Translations under genes and position numbers: made by a program | Assembly: GCA_016717725.1 (NCBI GenBank) | Contig: JADKFA010000002.1 | Coordinates: 223,209 to 287,208, forward strand | Length of the DNA: 64,000 nucleotides | Direction: 5' to 3' | Source of the DNA: Bacteroidota bacterium | Lineage (GTDB): Bacteria; Bacteroidota; Bacteroidia; AKYH767-A; OLB10 | In this document: positions 36,947 to 46,162 of the stretch, in pieces | How positions within the stretch are numbered: the stretch's first letter is position 1 | Layout: every line of letters starts with the position of its first letter | Notes under the pieces: generated by a model | Databases searched by the model: none | Told to the model about the DNA's origin: nothing | What the model saw: the letters and a program-made list of their open reading frames with translations, nothing else

Positions 36947-37883
36947 TTTGATAATGCTAATTTAAATTCATTAGGGATTATAGATAATTTAGATTTCGTA
37001 TGATCATATATTGGTTCATTGATTTCACGAATTTTAAGATTGTTTTTTTCAAGTAGTTTTAGTCTTTCCTTACCCATTTTAACATAGTTTTTATACATTT
37101 CGATACCTACTGCATATCGTTTATTTTTTACTGATGCAATCAATGAAGATCCCACACCAGCAAATGGATCTAAAACCCATCCGTTCTCTGGTGTAAGTGC
37201 TAGCACGCATCGTTCGACAAGTTCTATAGGATATTGACATGGATGGTCTGTCTTTTCCTTATGATTGGATTTCACATTAGGAATATTCCAAACCTCATTT
37301 GCCCAATCACTCTTTATTATTTCCCAAACATCAGAAGGATTTTTACCTTTTGGATTACCCGATAGTTTACCTTTGTTTGGACCTTTAAAATGTTTTTTAC
37401 CAGGATATTTAGATGGAACGCGTACTGGGTCAACGTTGAAATAATAATCATCACTTTTGTAAACCATAAGATTACCTCATATCGACCAGAAAATCTACGC
37501 TGGGTATGTAATCCATGTCCAAAGTGCCAAACAATTCTATTTCTTAGTTGTAAACCATGTGATTTAAAAATATTGTAGTAAAAGATATCTAATGGAAATA
37601 TTTCTTTATTCTTACCAATAAAGTTTCCTACTTGCCAACAAATACTTCCATTTGAACTTGTAACTCTCACAATTTCTTTAATAATATTTTCTTGTTGTTG
37701 AAGATATTTTTCAATGGAAGTAGTCGTTTCATATTCCTTTCCGACATTGTAAGGAGGAGATGTAACTACCAGATCAAAAATGCCATCTCCATATTTTTTA
37801 AGTATTTCTAACGAATCTCCTAGCTCATACTTGTATCTCTTATTCTCAAAAAGTTTAATTGTGTCTTTTTTTGTTATTGTCAT
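36943..37883 (-). CDS. DNA N4/N6 methyltransferase, beta class (frameshifted as read)
   Basis: Motif IV TSPPYN is at residues 41-46 near the N-terminus and the SAM-binding motif I DPFAGVGSSLIA near the C-terminus, the beta-class order. It would methylate cytosine-N4 or adenine-N6 and protect host sites from the adjacent BglII-like enzyme. The frame breaks at a run of four A on the minus strand (37455-37458); five A join FTK to SDDYYFNVDPVRVPSKYPG and yield a protein of about 313 residues. It is the first gene of the seven-gene operon. The break is in a homopolymer, so the real gene is probably intact. Confidence 0.85.
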
Positions 37884-37984
37884 TTTTTATAATTATAATT
37901 TTAGTTATATACAATATAAACATTTAATGAAAATCATTTTATTTGGTTAAAAATACACAAAATATTATCGTATTTACCCTATTA

Positions 37985-38068
37985 ATGACAAGGAAACTGA
38001 AACTTTATGGATTGGTTTTCATATTAACTTGTGCATCTTTCCATTGTGATGATATGAGTGTTAGTTAG
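37985..38068 (+). CDS. Possible 27-residue lipoprotein-like peptide
   Basis: ATG at 37985 opens MTRKLKLYGLVFILTCASFH then CDD and a stop at 38068. The string of hydrophobic residues followed by Cys resembles a lipoprotein signal, but the peptide is nearly all signal. It may be the remnant of a truncated lipoprotein gene or chance. The rest of 37884-38257 is AT-rich spacer that should contain the promoter of the seven-gene operon; I see no perfect -33/-7 pair. Confidence 0.2.
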   Translation: MTRKLKLYGLVFILTCASFHCDDMSVS

Positions 38069-38257
38069 GATTCAATATTGTTCATTTGTAAAAAAAAACG
38101 AAAATTTAAGTACTCAGTTAAGGTGTTTTGGGAATGTCTATATAAATAATATTTAAATCTTAGCTACTGAACCAGATTAATGACACTAAAAATCAACATA
38201 TTAACTAAATATAACAAACATCTCCCTCCCTCAATAAAAACTCACCCAAGAAGTACA

Positions 38258-38910
38258 TTACTCCGTACTGACTTCTTGGCTAACCCGATGCAACAACCCC
38301 GCCTTCGGCACTTCCTTCCCATCAAACATTATTTCCTTCGAATTCACCTTTTTCACGTAGCTAGAGTAGGGAGGTAATTCGATTGCTTGAATGTACACAA
38401 CGTAGGCGATAATACCCACCGAAACCCAAGTAGAAATTTGAATTACTAAAGAAGGAATTTTATTCGAGTAGTTGAATAACCACCATGCACCAATCAACAC
38501 ATACACAAAACTGATAAAGCTCCATGCCCGCGGTGGACCGTAGTCCCCCATCACATAAGTGATAAAGTAGGTATGCATCACCACCACAAATAGCCAAGCC
38601 ATAAACGCATACAAGGTTCCTTTTACCAGGGAGAGTTTCGCAGTGCTGCTGTTGTTTGAAAAAATAGGGTAGAGCATGGTCAACACTAAGAAAATGCGCA
38701 GCGGAGCATGAATGAACGCAATTTTAGCACTGAAGTAGCCGCTGTGGATGAGCCAATCCATAACACTCAGATCGGGCAGGGCGGCTTCGCGTTTGCTATG
38801 TCCATCGCCCGCCAAGGCAATGCCAAAACTAACGCTCATGCCTATGAGAAAATTGATGATGTGGTTTCGGTACTGCTGCGTTCGGTTGGATTTTACGAAG
38901 AGCAAGCCTC
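38258..38910 (-). pseudogene. 5'-truncated copy of the DUF6056-like membrane protein gene
   Basis: About 215 C-terminal residues (RNHIINFLIGMSVSFGIALA to LHRVSQEVSTE) match the end of the complete gene at 41084-42325 with roughly 80 percent identity by eye. The 5' part is missing; upstream the frame runs into the palindrome at 38914-38931. The copy lies on the same strand 2.8 kb away, so the two 3' ends are direct repeats around the AbiE genes. It probably has no function of its own. Confidence 0.75.
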
Positions 38911-38977
38911 TAGTCCCGATAGCTATCGGGAAGGAGAGTAGCAGCCCCGATCGTGATAAGCTCAACTTCGGGGGAGA

Positions 38978-39005
38978 GAGCTGCCTGAGACTCTCGAGGG
39001 CAGAT
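38978..39005 (+). repeat. 28-bp direct repeat, left copy (AbiE flank)
   Basis: The sequence GAGCTGCCTGAGACTCTCGA followed by GGGCAGAT matches 40907-40934 at 26 of 28 positions. The two copies bracket the AbiE gene pair. A further degenerate copy lies near 40971-41000. Confidence 0.8.
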
Positions 39006-39044
39006 CGCGAAGAAAAAGAGAATTAATAGTAAAAAAGTTGTATT

Positions 39045-39087
39045 TTATATCTTATAAATCAGCTTTATACTGACAATTAAGATATAA
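39045..39087 (+). promoter_or_regulatory. Inverted repeat upstream of abiEi, candidate operator
   Basis: TTATATCTTA (39045-39054) and TAAGATATAA (39078-39087) are perfect inverted arms 23 bases apart. They end 77 bases before the abiEi start. AbiEi antitoxins repress their own operon by binding paired inverted repeats, so this is a plausible operator. An imperfect -7 box TATCATTG lies near 39136. Confidence 0.55.
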
Positions 39088-39164
39088 ATTATAATTTTAT
39101 TGGATTATTTTGTCACTTTCCTACATTTTTTTCGTATCATTGTAGTCAGGTTTAAACTGATATA

Positions 39165-39992
39165 TTGGATATGAAAAATAAGTATATTTCAACACAAAGT
39201 GGTGAGCTTTTGAGCTACCTCAATGAAGAGAAAATTGCCTATTTCAATCAACGCATCACCACACAAGCTCTCCCGCATTCAAAAGAAGGAGCCATCCGGG
39301 AGTTGCTGAGTGATATGGTGCGGAGAGGTCTTTTAATGAGGTTGAAAGACGGTATTTATTCCGTTATCCCATACGAAGAAGATGCACAAAACTATATGCC
39401 CGATTGGCATTTGGCAGTAGAGCATCTTGTAAATAATACCCCACATTATATTGGATATTATTCAGCGTTGCAAATTCATCAATTGATAACACAGCCTTCC
39501 TTGAAGGAGCAAATTGTAGTTTCTAAACAAATAAAACCATCTGAAATTCTAATCAAGGAAGTACCTTTTCAATTCATCTATCACAATGAAAAGCATTTTT
39601 TTGGAGGGAAGAAAATATGGGTCGACAATTTCAATAAAGTATTTTGCTCTGACTTAGAAAAAACATTTGTTGATTGTCTCTTCAAACCAGAATATGCAGG
39701 CGGAATTCCAGACATCGCCCGAGCTTTGTTTATTTCAAAGGACAAAATAAACTATGAAACCCTTTTGAATTATACAATACAATTCGATTCACAAGCGGTC
39801 ATTAAGCGTTTGGGATTTCTTCTAGAGGTACTAAAGATGGGCACTTCAATTTTAGAAGATTTACAAAATCGAAGAACGGCATCTTATGTTTTGTTAGATA
39901 CTGAACTACCAAAAGAAGGAAAAAGAAATAGTCGCTGGCGCATTCAACAAAACATAGAAACGGAATCCATTATTTCATCCATTTATACATGA
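39165..39992 (+). CDS. abiEi: AbiEi-type antitoxin / transcriptional repressor
   Basis: The 275-residue protein has an N-terminal winged-helix domain (ITTQALPHSKEGAIRELLSD followed by MVRRGLLMRLKDGIYSVIP) and the AbiEi C-terminal domain (HYIGYYSALQIHQLITQPSL; GGKKIWVDNFNKVFCSDLEK; AGGIPDIARALF). In type IV AbiE systems it is the antitoxin and autorepressor. Its last codons overlap abiEii by 4 bp (ATGA). The pair lies between two 28-bp direct repeats and two copies of a membrane-protein gene end. Confidence 0.9.
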   Translation: MDMKNKYISTQSGELLSYLNEEKIAYFNQRITTQALPHSKEGAIRELLSDMVRRGLLMRLKDGIYSVIPYEEDAQNYMPDWHLAVEHLVNNTPHYIGYYSALQIHQLITQPSLKEQIVVSKQIKPSEILIKEVPFQFIYHNEKHFFGGKKIWVDNFNKVFCSDLEKTFVDCLFKPEYAGGIPDIARALFISKDKINYETLLNYTIQFDSQAVIKRLGFLLEVLKMGTSILEDLQNRRTASYVLLDTELPKEGKRNSRWRIQQNIETESIISSIYT

Positions 39993-40807
39993 TAAAGTCG
40001 GCAGAGATCCAACAAAAAGCGAGAGCATTTGGTGTTCGAGATCAACAAATTGAAAAGGATTATATCCTATCCTGGATATTGACAGGAATCTCACAGCATA
40101 AAGATTTGTCTAAGTGGATAGCCTTTAAAGGAGGTACTGTTCTCAAAAAAATCTACTTTGAAGACTATCGTTTTTCAGAAGATCTTGATTTCACTTTACT
40201 AATTCGTGAACTAAAAAACGAACAACTCTTCAAATGGTTTAATGAATCTTTTGAATACGTAAAAGAGGCCACCAACATTTCTTTAGAAATCAATGATTTT
40301 ACTGAACACATCAACGATGGCTTCAATTTTTATATTAGTTACCAAGGTCCGCTAGGAGGACAATCGACTAAAAAAAGCGTAAAAGTTGACATTTCTCGAG
40401 AAGAACAACTCCTCTTTCAACCCATTCTCAAAGATGCCTTTCTTGGATATTCTGATTTGATCGGACATCAGCTGCTTTGTTATACACTAGAAGAAGTGAT
40501 TTTGGAAAAGATGCGTTCAATAATGCAAAGAATGCAAGCAAGAGATTTTTATGATTTATGGTATATACTTGATCAACATGGAATGAATATCGATTTTTAT
40601 TTGAGTGAATTCAAGGCAAAGTGCTCCATCAAACAAATAAACCCAATTGATTTTAAAAAGAAATTAATGGAACGATTGCCACAATACAAAGCGAGATGGA
40701 ATCATTCATTAAGCAGCCAAATAAAAAATCTACCCAGTTTTGAAAAAGTGGAGCGTGAGGTACAACGGCATTTGAAAAATTTAATTAAGAATCTAGGTGA
40801 ACATTGA
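39989..40807 (+). CDS. abiEii: AbiEii nucleotidyltransferase toxin
   Basis: The 272-residue protein has the nucleotidyltransferase signature FKGGT at 46-50 followed by RFSEDLDFTL (61-70), whose Asp residues bind metal, and a further acidic strand KVDISREEQLL. Later VILEKMRSIMQRMQARDFYD is the typical AbiEii helix with Arg-Asp-x-x-Asp. AbiEii proteins modify tRNA ends or other RNA with NTPs and give abortive phage resistance. The gene overlaps abiEi by 4 bp, so translation is coupled. Toxin and antitoxin frames are both intact. Confidence 0.92.
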   Translation: MIKSAEIQQKARAFGVRDQQIEKDYILSWILTGISQHKDLSKWIAFKGGTVLKKIYFEDYRFSEDLDFTLLIRELKNEQLFKWFNESFEYVKEATNISLEINDFTEHINDGFNFYISYQGPLGGQSTKKSVKVDISREEQLLFQPILKDAFLGYSDLIGHQLLCYTLEEVILEKMRSIMQRMQARDFYDLWYILDQHGMNIDFYLSEFKAKCSIKQINPIDFKKKLMERLPQYKARWNHSLSSQIKNLPSFEKVEREVQRHLKNLIKNLGEH

Positions 40808-40852
40808 AAACGCAGAAGAATTCAAGATTTTAGGGATATTTGAAAGGGTGTT

Positions 40853-40900
40853 AGGAGAATAGGAGAATAGGAGAGTAGGAGAGTAGGAGAGTAGGAGAGT
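40853..40900 (+). repeat. Tandem 8-bp repeat AGGAGAGT
   Basis: Six uninterrupted copies of AGGAGAAT (first two) or AGGAGAGT (next four) run from 40853 to 40900, 46 bases after abiEii. Beyond it lies the second 28-bp direct repeat. Confidence 0.9.
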
Positions 40901-40906
40901 AGGAGC

Positions 40907-40934
40907 GAGCTGCCTGAGGCTCTCGAGGGTAGAT
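40907..40934 (+). repeat. 28-bp direct repeat, right copy (AbiE flank)
   Basis: GAGCTGCCTGAGGCTCTCGA followed by GGGTAGAT; two substitutions from the copy at 38978-39005. Confidence 0.8.
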
Positions 40935-41083
40935 TTGCGGCACTGATAGCAATCGGGAGGGAGAGTGGTGCTGTCTGAGGTTCACAAGGGTAGATTTGCA
41001 CTCCAACTGCAGGGCAAAGCTATTCACTAAAACTCACCCAAGAAGTACATTACTTCCCAGAAGTATTTCGCTCCGCTTCAACT

Positions 41084-42325
41084 TCAGGGTTCCGTACTGA
41101 CTTCTTGGCTAAGCCGATGCAACAACCCCGACTTAGGCACCGCATTCACATCAAACATTATTTCCTTCCCATTTACCTTTTTTAAATAGGCCAAGTAGGG
41201 AGGTAATTCGATTACTTGAATGTATACTACATAGCCAATAATAATTACCGCAACCCAAGTAGAAATTTGCAATACAACACTTGGAATTTTATTCGCATAA
41301 TTAAACAACCACCAACCACCAATCAACACACTCACAAAACTAATAAAACTCCAAGCCCGCGGTGGACCATAGTCCCCCATCACAAAAGTGATGAAGTAGG
41401 TATGCAGCACCACCACAAAAAGCCAAGCCACGAGTGCATACACCGTTCCTTTTCCCACGGAGAGTTTAGGAGTGGTATTGTTATTCGAAAAAATAGGGTA
41501 GAGTAAGGTCAACACTAAAAAGATGCGCAGTGGAGCATGAATACATGCAATTTTAGCACTGAAGTAGCCGCTGTGAATGAGCCAATCCATAACACTCAGA
41601 TCAGGTAGTGCGGCTTCGCGTTTGCTGTGTCCATCGCCCGCCAAGGCAATGCCAAAACTAACGCTCATGCCTATGAGAAAATTGATGATGTGGTTTCGGT
41701 ACTCTTGCGTTCGGTCGCTTTTATAGTAAAGTACACCGACTAGGATAACAAATAAACAAACCACCGCCGGCTCGGCAGCGCCCCCACATACAGCCCGAGA
41801 AAGGTGATGAGACTGTCTTGAATGAACTTATTGCGCAGTGGCTTTAATGGAAATGCTAACGGCACCTAATAGGGCAATGAGGTTCCAGCCGTACATAGTA
41901 GAGGTGTTTACCCAAAACCAAGTATCGCCAATATGAAAACTAGAGATGATGAAGGCCGCCGTAAACAATCCCGATTTTAAAATGCGATCAGGGGTGGATG
42001 TAAATGCGTTCAATCCCTTTTTTGCTTGCAAGGAGCGAAGAAACAAATCCGATACAAAGAATAAACTCCCCAAGGTAAAAAGATGATAGAGTAGGGGCGA
42101 GCTGTCTTCATTCCAAAAGCTCATCCAAGTATGCAGGAAGAAGAATGACATCCAACGTGTATTCCAACTGTCGTAGTGATCAATAGTAGCGCCTACAATG
42201 CCGTGAGCCTGCACACCGCGAAGCATCACGAGGTCGTCGTCTACCAATACATTGTAATAAGCCAATAACCCAAATCCCAACATGAAAAGCAGGAGTAGTA
42301 AATAGCGAGGAATAAGCGTCAACAT
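41084..42325 (-). CDS. DUF6056-like polytopic membrane protein (two frameshifts)
   Basis: From ATG 42325 the protein reads MLTLIPRYLLLLLFMLGFGL then VLVDDDLVMLRGV and YDSWNTRWMSFFF, the DUF6056 pattern (an acidic pair after helix 1 and a WNxRW motif), like glycosyltransferase-39-type membrane proteins. The frame ends at 41828; NKFIQDSLITFLGLYVGA in a second frame and EPAVVCLFVILVGVLYYKSD in a third continue it to 41084. Two single-base indels near 41830 and 41780 therefore split a gene of about 413 residues. Function is unknown, perhaps envelope glycan assembly. A truncated copy lies 2.8 kb downstream. Confidence 0.65.
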
Positions 42326-42495
42326 AATTTCAAAAGTAGGAAAATTGGTCTACAATTAATGCTGAGTAGTTACATCTATACTTTTTTGGAACCTGCCTTC
42401 GCTAAAGCTACAGCAGGCAGGCACTGATTTATTATGATCGCGAAGCCTCGCGATGATTTTTTATGATAGCTGCGTCGCTATTAGCGATTTCGCGT

Positions 42496-42594
42496 ATTCG
42501 TAAGATTCGTAATTCGTACATTCGTATCGATTCGTAATTCGTAACCTTCGTATTTCGTACATTCGTATTGATTCGTTCCCGATAGCTATCGGGA
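42496..42594. repeat. TTCGTA phrase repeats and REP palindrome
   Basis: Irregular repeats of ATTCGTA (about nine TTCGTA cores) run from 42496 to about 42576, directly followed by the palindrome TCCCGATAGCTATCGGGA at 42577-42594. The whole spacer 42326-42620 holds no gene. A second stem CCTGCC...CAGGCAGG lies near 42390-42421. Confidence 0.7.
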
Positions 42595-42620
42595 TCGTAA
42601 CCCGAACGAGCGACTAAAAT

Positions 42621-42650
42621 AAAAAAAGGAACCCGAAGGTTCCTTTTTTT
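42621..42650 (-). terminator. Terminator of the thrS-infC-rpmI-rplT operon
   Basis: AAAAAAAGGAACC and GGTTCCTTTTTTT flank a CGAA tetraloop, 22 bases after the rplT stop on the minus strand. The stem is followed by a run of T on either strand. Confidence 0.92.
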
Positions 42651-42672
42651 ATAATCCGAGAAGGCATTAAAA

Positions 42673-43017
42673 TTATTTTACGGAGTTCAATATCGCTTCG
42701 AAAGCTGCAGGATTATTCATCGCTAAATCGGCAAGTACCTTGCGGTTGATGTCGACATTGCTGGCGTGAATTTTACCCATAAATTGAGAGTAACTCATTC
42801 CATGAATACGAGCTGCTGCGTTGATACGTTGGATCCATAATGCGCGGAAGTTGCGCTTCTTGGTCTTACGATCGCGGTAAGCATATTGGAGACCTTTTTC
42901 GACAGTGTTTTTGGCAACTGTCCATACGTTTTTGCGGGAACCGAAATTACCCTTGGCGAGCTTAAGAACTTTCTTTCTTCTTGCTCTAGCCGCTACGTGA
43001 TTGACTGAACGTGGCAT
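42673..43017 (-). CDS. rplT: 50S ribosomal protein L20
   Basis: The 114-residue basic protein starts [20 protein letters not shown] and continues [20 protein letters not shown], the standard L20 sequence. It binds 23S rRNA early in large-subunit assembly. It lies about 95 bp downstream of rpmI in the order infC-rpmI-rplT that is nearly universal in bacteria, and is the last gene before a strong terminator. In many bacteria L20 represses this operon's translation; no such structure was identified here. Confidence 0.97.
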   Translation of the reverse strand: MPRSVNHVAARARRKKVLKLAKGNFGSRKNVWTVAKNTVEKGLQYAYRDRKTKKRNFRALWIQRINAAARIHGMSYSQFMGKIHASNVDINRKVLADLAMNNPAAFEAILNSVK

Positions 43018-43112
43018 GTTGTTTTCGTTTTTTTGGCGTTAGCGTCCTGTTTTAGGAGGATCTTGAAGCTAAGTACCGGGTTAGAATTAGTTTTAGAAGT
43101 TAGTTTATTCGA

Positions 43113-43310
43113 CTATGCGATTCCTAACATTCTCTTTACTCTGTACGTGTCGGTTTCATGGACAGTACCAGTAGCGGTTAATGCGCGTTTTGCTTTCGTC
43201 GTCTTCTTGGTTAAGATGTGACTTTTGAAAGCATGCTTGCGCTTGATTTTTCCTGTGCCGGTGAGCTTGAAACGCTTTTTCGCACTGGAGTTGGTTTTCA
43301 TTTTCGGCAT
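43113..43310 (-). CDS. rpmI: 50S ribosomal protein L35
   Basis: The start at 43310 gives [20 protein letters not shown], the family N-terminus; in-frame upstream residues (to 43352) are unrelated and overlap the infC end. The 65-residue protein is very basic. It is encoded 10 bp after infC, so the two are probably translated from the same message. Confidence 0.97.
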   Translation of the reverse strand: MPKMKTNSSAKKRFKLTGTGKIKRKHAFKSHILTKKTTKAKRALTATGTVHETDTYRVKRMLGIA

Positions 43311-43320
43311 GACAATTATT

Positions 43321-44037
43321 TTATGCTTCGTTATTATTTTCCGACTCGTCAACTATTTGCTCTGGAAAAGGAATGTTAGCGCTCTTTTTTATGGGAGCTT
43401 CTTCTTTCCTTTTCGTGGCATTTGGTTTTCCGGCTACCTTCTCATCAGCAGTTTTAGTCGGTTTACTTGATTTTTTATTCGGCAATGGAGCCAGGTGTAA
43501 GAACATCCTGTTTCCTTCTAACTTGGGTAACATCTCCACTTTACCAAATTCTTCCAACGCTTGTGCAAATTTTAGGAGGATGATCTCTCCACGTGCTTTG
43601 TATGCAATCGCTCTTCCTCTAAAATGTACATAAGCTTTCACCTTTGCACCTTCTTCCAGGAACTTCATCGCATGCTTCACCTTGAAGTTGAAATCATGCT
43701 CGTCAGTATTGGGACCGAAACGAATCTCTTTCAAGATTTGCTTGCTGGCCTTGGCCTTAGTTTCCTTTTCCTTTTTCTTGCGCTCGTACAGAAACTTTTG
43801 GTAGTCTACAATTTTACAAACGGGTGGATCCGCTTGGGCTGCAATTTCTACCAAGTCAAGACCTGCATCGGCAGCCATCTTGAGTGCTTCGTCAATTGAT
43901 AAAACTTGAGGCTCACCCGTGTCACCTACTAGGCGCACATGCGTGGCTTTAATTTTGTCGTTGATGCGGTGTTCCGCTTCTCTTTTAATAGGTCCCCGAC
44001 CTCTTCCGAATCCGGGTTTGTAAGGAAAAGTTGCTAT
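43321..44037 (-). CDS. infC: Translation initiation factor IF-3, non-canonical ATA start
   Basis: The conserved IF-3 part starts at [20 protein letters not shown], upstream of the GTG at 43938. The frame is open further up, reading [20 protein letters not shown], back to an ATA at 44035-44037, preceded by AGGAGG at 44042-44047 with a four-base gap. I therefore place the start at ATA 44037 (238 residues). IF-3 genes commonly use rare start codons such as ATT for autoregulation, since IF-3 rejects non-canonical starts. The C-terminus has a Lys/Pro-rich extension after HLAPLPNKK. The gene lies 34 bp after thrS. Confidence 0.9.
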   Translation of the reverse strand: MATFPYKPGFGRGRGPIKREAEHRINDKIKATHVRLVGDTGEPQVLSIDEALKMAADAGLDLVEIAAQADPPVCKIVDYQKFLYERKKKEKETKAKASKQILKEIRFGPNTDEHDFNFKVKHAMKFLEEGAKVKAYVHFRGRAIAYKARGEIILLKFAQALEEFGKVEMLPKLEGNRMFLHLAPLPNKKSSKPTKTADEKVAGKPNATKRKEEAPIKKSANIPFPEQIVDESENNNEA

Positions 44038-44071
44038 GTGGCCTCCTTTTATTTGTTAGTTTAATTTATAT

Positions 44072-46009
44072 CTAAGCACTCAAGAGTACTTTTATTTCTG
44101 CATGCATTTTGTCGACAAATTCCTGCACCAACATGGTTCCTTGATCCCCTTTTCCATGCTGGCGTACCGAAACCGAGTTTTCTACCTCTTCCTTCTCGCC
44201 GATAATCAGCATGTAAGGAATCTTTTTTATCTCGGCATCGCGAATCTTCTTGCCAATCTTTTCGTCACGGTCGTCAACGAGCCCGCGAAGATCGGAATTT
44301 ATCAGGACTTGTAAAACTTTTTTTGCGTATCCGTTGAATTTATCGGAAATAGGCAAAATAGCGATCTGTTCGGGAGCTAACCAAAGAGGGAAATTACCAG
44401 CATAATGCTCAATGAGGAAGCCAATAAAGCGCTCATGGGTTCCCAGCGGCGCACGATGTATGCAGATGGGCGTCTCCATTTCGTTCTTGGCATTTCGGAA
44501 AGTTAAACCGAATCGAGCCGGTACCGCGAAGTCTACTTGATTGGTTGCCAGTGTGAACTCGCGTCCTATAGCACTCCAAACTTGCACATCAATCTTTGGC
44601 CCATAGAATGCGCCTTCATCTGCCACTTCGATGTATGGGATTTTCGAGTCAATCAACACGTTTCTCACCATATCCTCCGTCTCCAACCATAAAGCCGCAT
44701 TGTCCACGTACTTCTGTCCCAATTTGCTTGGCTCATGAGTAGAGAAACGCATGACGTATTTATCAATACCGAAAATTCGGAAATACTTGAGGTACATGTC
44801 ATTAACTGCATTAAACTCATCTGCAAATTGCTCCTTGGTGCAATAAATATGCGCATCGTTCATCTGCAGTTGTCGCACACGCATCAACCCAAACAACTCC
44901 CCACTTTGCTCGTAACGATAACATGTTCCGTATTCCGCCAAGCGTAAAGGCAAGTCACGATAACTCAAATTCATCTCCTTAAAAATTTTATGGTGATGCG
45001 GGCAATTCATCGCTTTCAAATAATATTTCTCCCCTTCAAACTCCATGGGAGGGTACATGCTATCAGCGTAATAGGGCAGATGTCCGCTCGTGAGGTACAT
45101 ACTTTCCTTCGCCAAATGAGGAGTACGAACACGTTTGTATCCCGCAACTGCTTCGGTTTTCTTAGCCAAACGCTCCAATTCTTCAATCAACACACCACCA
45201 TTGGGCAACCACAAAGGCAAGCCTGGACCCACATCATCATCGAAAGTGAAAATTTCCATTTCCTTTCCAATTTTTCGGTGATCGCGCTTTCTCGCTTCTT
45301 CCACCATGGTGAGGTAAGCCTCTAACTCCGATTTTTTAGGGAAGGTAATTCCGTAAATTCGGGTGAGCATCGGATTATTTGAATCGTTTTTCCAATAGGC
45401 TCCGGCAACATTGGTTAACTTAATGGCCTTGATGTGACTGGTATTGGGAATATGTGGTCCTCTACATAAATCCGTAAAATTTCCTTGCGTATAAAAGGTG
45501 ATTTTACCGTCTTCGAGGTTACTTAATAAATCGAGTTTATAAGGGTCGTTACGCTCTGTGAAATATTGAATTGCATCGGCCTTGCTCATCTCCTTGCGAA
45601 CATAGGGGTTGCCTTGTTTGGCAAGCTCAGCCATCTTATCCTCAATCTTCTTCAGGTCATCGGCAGAAAAAACAATTCCACCGAAATCTACGTCATAGTA
45701 AAAACCATTCTCTACGGGCGGACCCACCCAAAACTTCACGGTTGGATAATAAAATTCCAAGGCTTCAGCCATCAAATGCGCCGACGAATGCCACATCGTA
45801 TTTTTTCCATCTGCATCGTTCCACGTCAACAAGGTCACTTGCGCATCTTGTTCAAGGGGTCGGTTCAGGTCTTGGATCTCTCCATCCACCTTCGCCGCCA
45901 ATACATTTCTCGCCAATCCTTCAGAGATGGATTTGGCCACATCCATCGGCGAACTTCCTTTTGGAAATTCACGAACAGATTGATCGGGTAGCGTAATTTT
46001 GATATTCAT
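44072..46009 (-). CDS. thrS: Threonine--tRNA ligase
   Basis: From ATG 46009 the protein begins MNIKITLPDQSVREFPKGSS, the TGS domain; upstream in-frame codons (to 46051) are not family-like. An editing domain follows (WHSSAHLMAEAL), then the class II catalytic core with MNCPHHHKIF and the motif 3 block HRAPLGTHERFIGFLIEHY, and the anticodon-binding domain ending in VDKMHAEIKVLLSA. It charges tRNA-Thr and clears mischarged serine. Length of 645 residues is normal. It is the first gene of the thrS-infC-rpmI-rplT operon. Confidence 0.96.
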   Translation of the reverse strand: MNIKITLPDQSVREFPKGSSPMDVAKSISEGLARNVLAAKVDGEIQDLNRPLEQDAQVTLLTWNDADGKNTMWHSSAHLMAEALEFYYPTVKFWVGPPVENGFYYDVDFGGIVFSADDLKKIEDKMAELAKQGNPYVRKEMSKADAIQYFTERNDPYKLDLLSNLEDGKITFYTQGNFTDLCRGPHIPNTSHIKAIKLTNVAGAYWKNDSNNPMLTRIYGITFPKKSELEAYLTMVEEARKRDHRKIGKEMEIFTFDDDVGPGLPLWLPNGGVLIEELERLAKKTEAVAGYKRVRTPHLAKESMYLTSGHLPYYADSMYPPMEFEGEKYYLKAMNCPHHHKIFKEMNLSYRDLPLRLAEYGTCYRYEQSGELFGLMRVRQLQMNDAHIYCTKEQFADEFNAVNDMYLKYFRIFGIDKYVMRFSTHEPSKLGQKYVDNAALWLETEDMVRNVLIDSKIPYIEVADEGAFYGPKIDVQVWSAIGREFTLATNQVDFAVPARFGLTFRNAKNEMETPICIHRAPLGTHERFIGFLIEHYAGNFPLWLAPEQIAILPISDKFNGYAKKVLQVLINSDLRGLVDDRDEKIGKKIRDAEIKKIPYMLIIGEKEEVENSVSVRQHGKGDQGTMLVQEFVDKMHAEIKVLLSA

Positions 46010-46162
46010 CGTATTTTTAGAAGGGTGCAAAGGTAATCTCATTTTGCGCAATATGAAAACCTCTTCAGTAGAAATAGCGAATTAATTTTAATATGGGATA
46101 CAGGAAGAGATTTTATAAGACAAAAACTAGGTATTTATTCTTCTGAATTGTGTTTATATTGG

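Noticed and set aside
30381..37883. DISARM or Dpd system
   Set aside because: DISARM would need DUF1998 drmA/drmB genes and Dpd would need DpdA and its partners; none is present although ParB-like, helicase and methyltransferase parts look similar.
24281..40807. Prophage or integrative conjugative element
   Set aside because: No integrase, portal, terminase, relaxase or tRNA attachment site is found in the region.
45566..45996. Two overlapping 141-codon plus-strand frames within thrS
   Set aside because: Both are antisense to the TGS and editing domains of a clear threonyl-tRNA synthetase and resemble no family.
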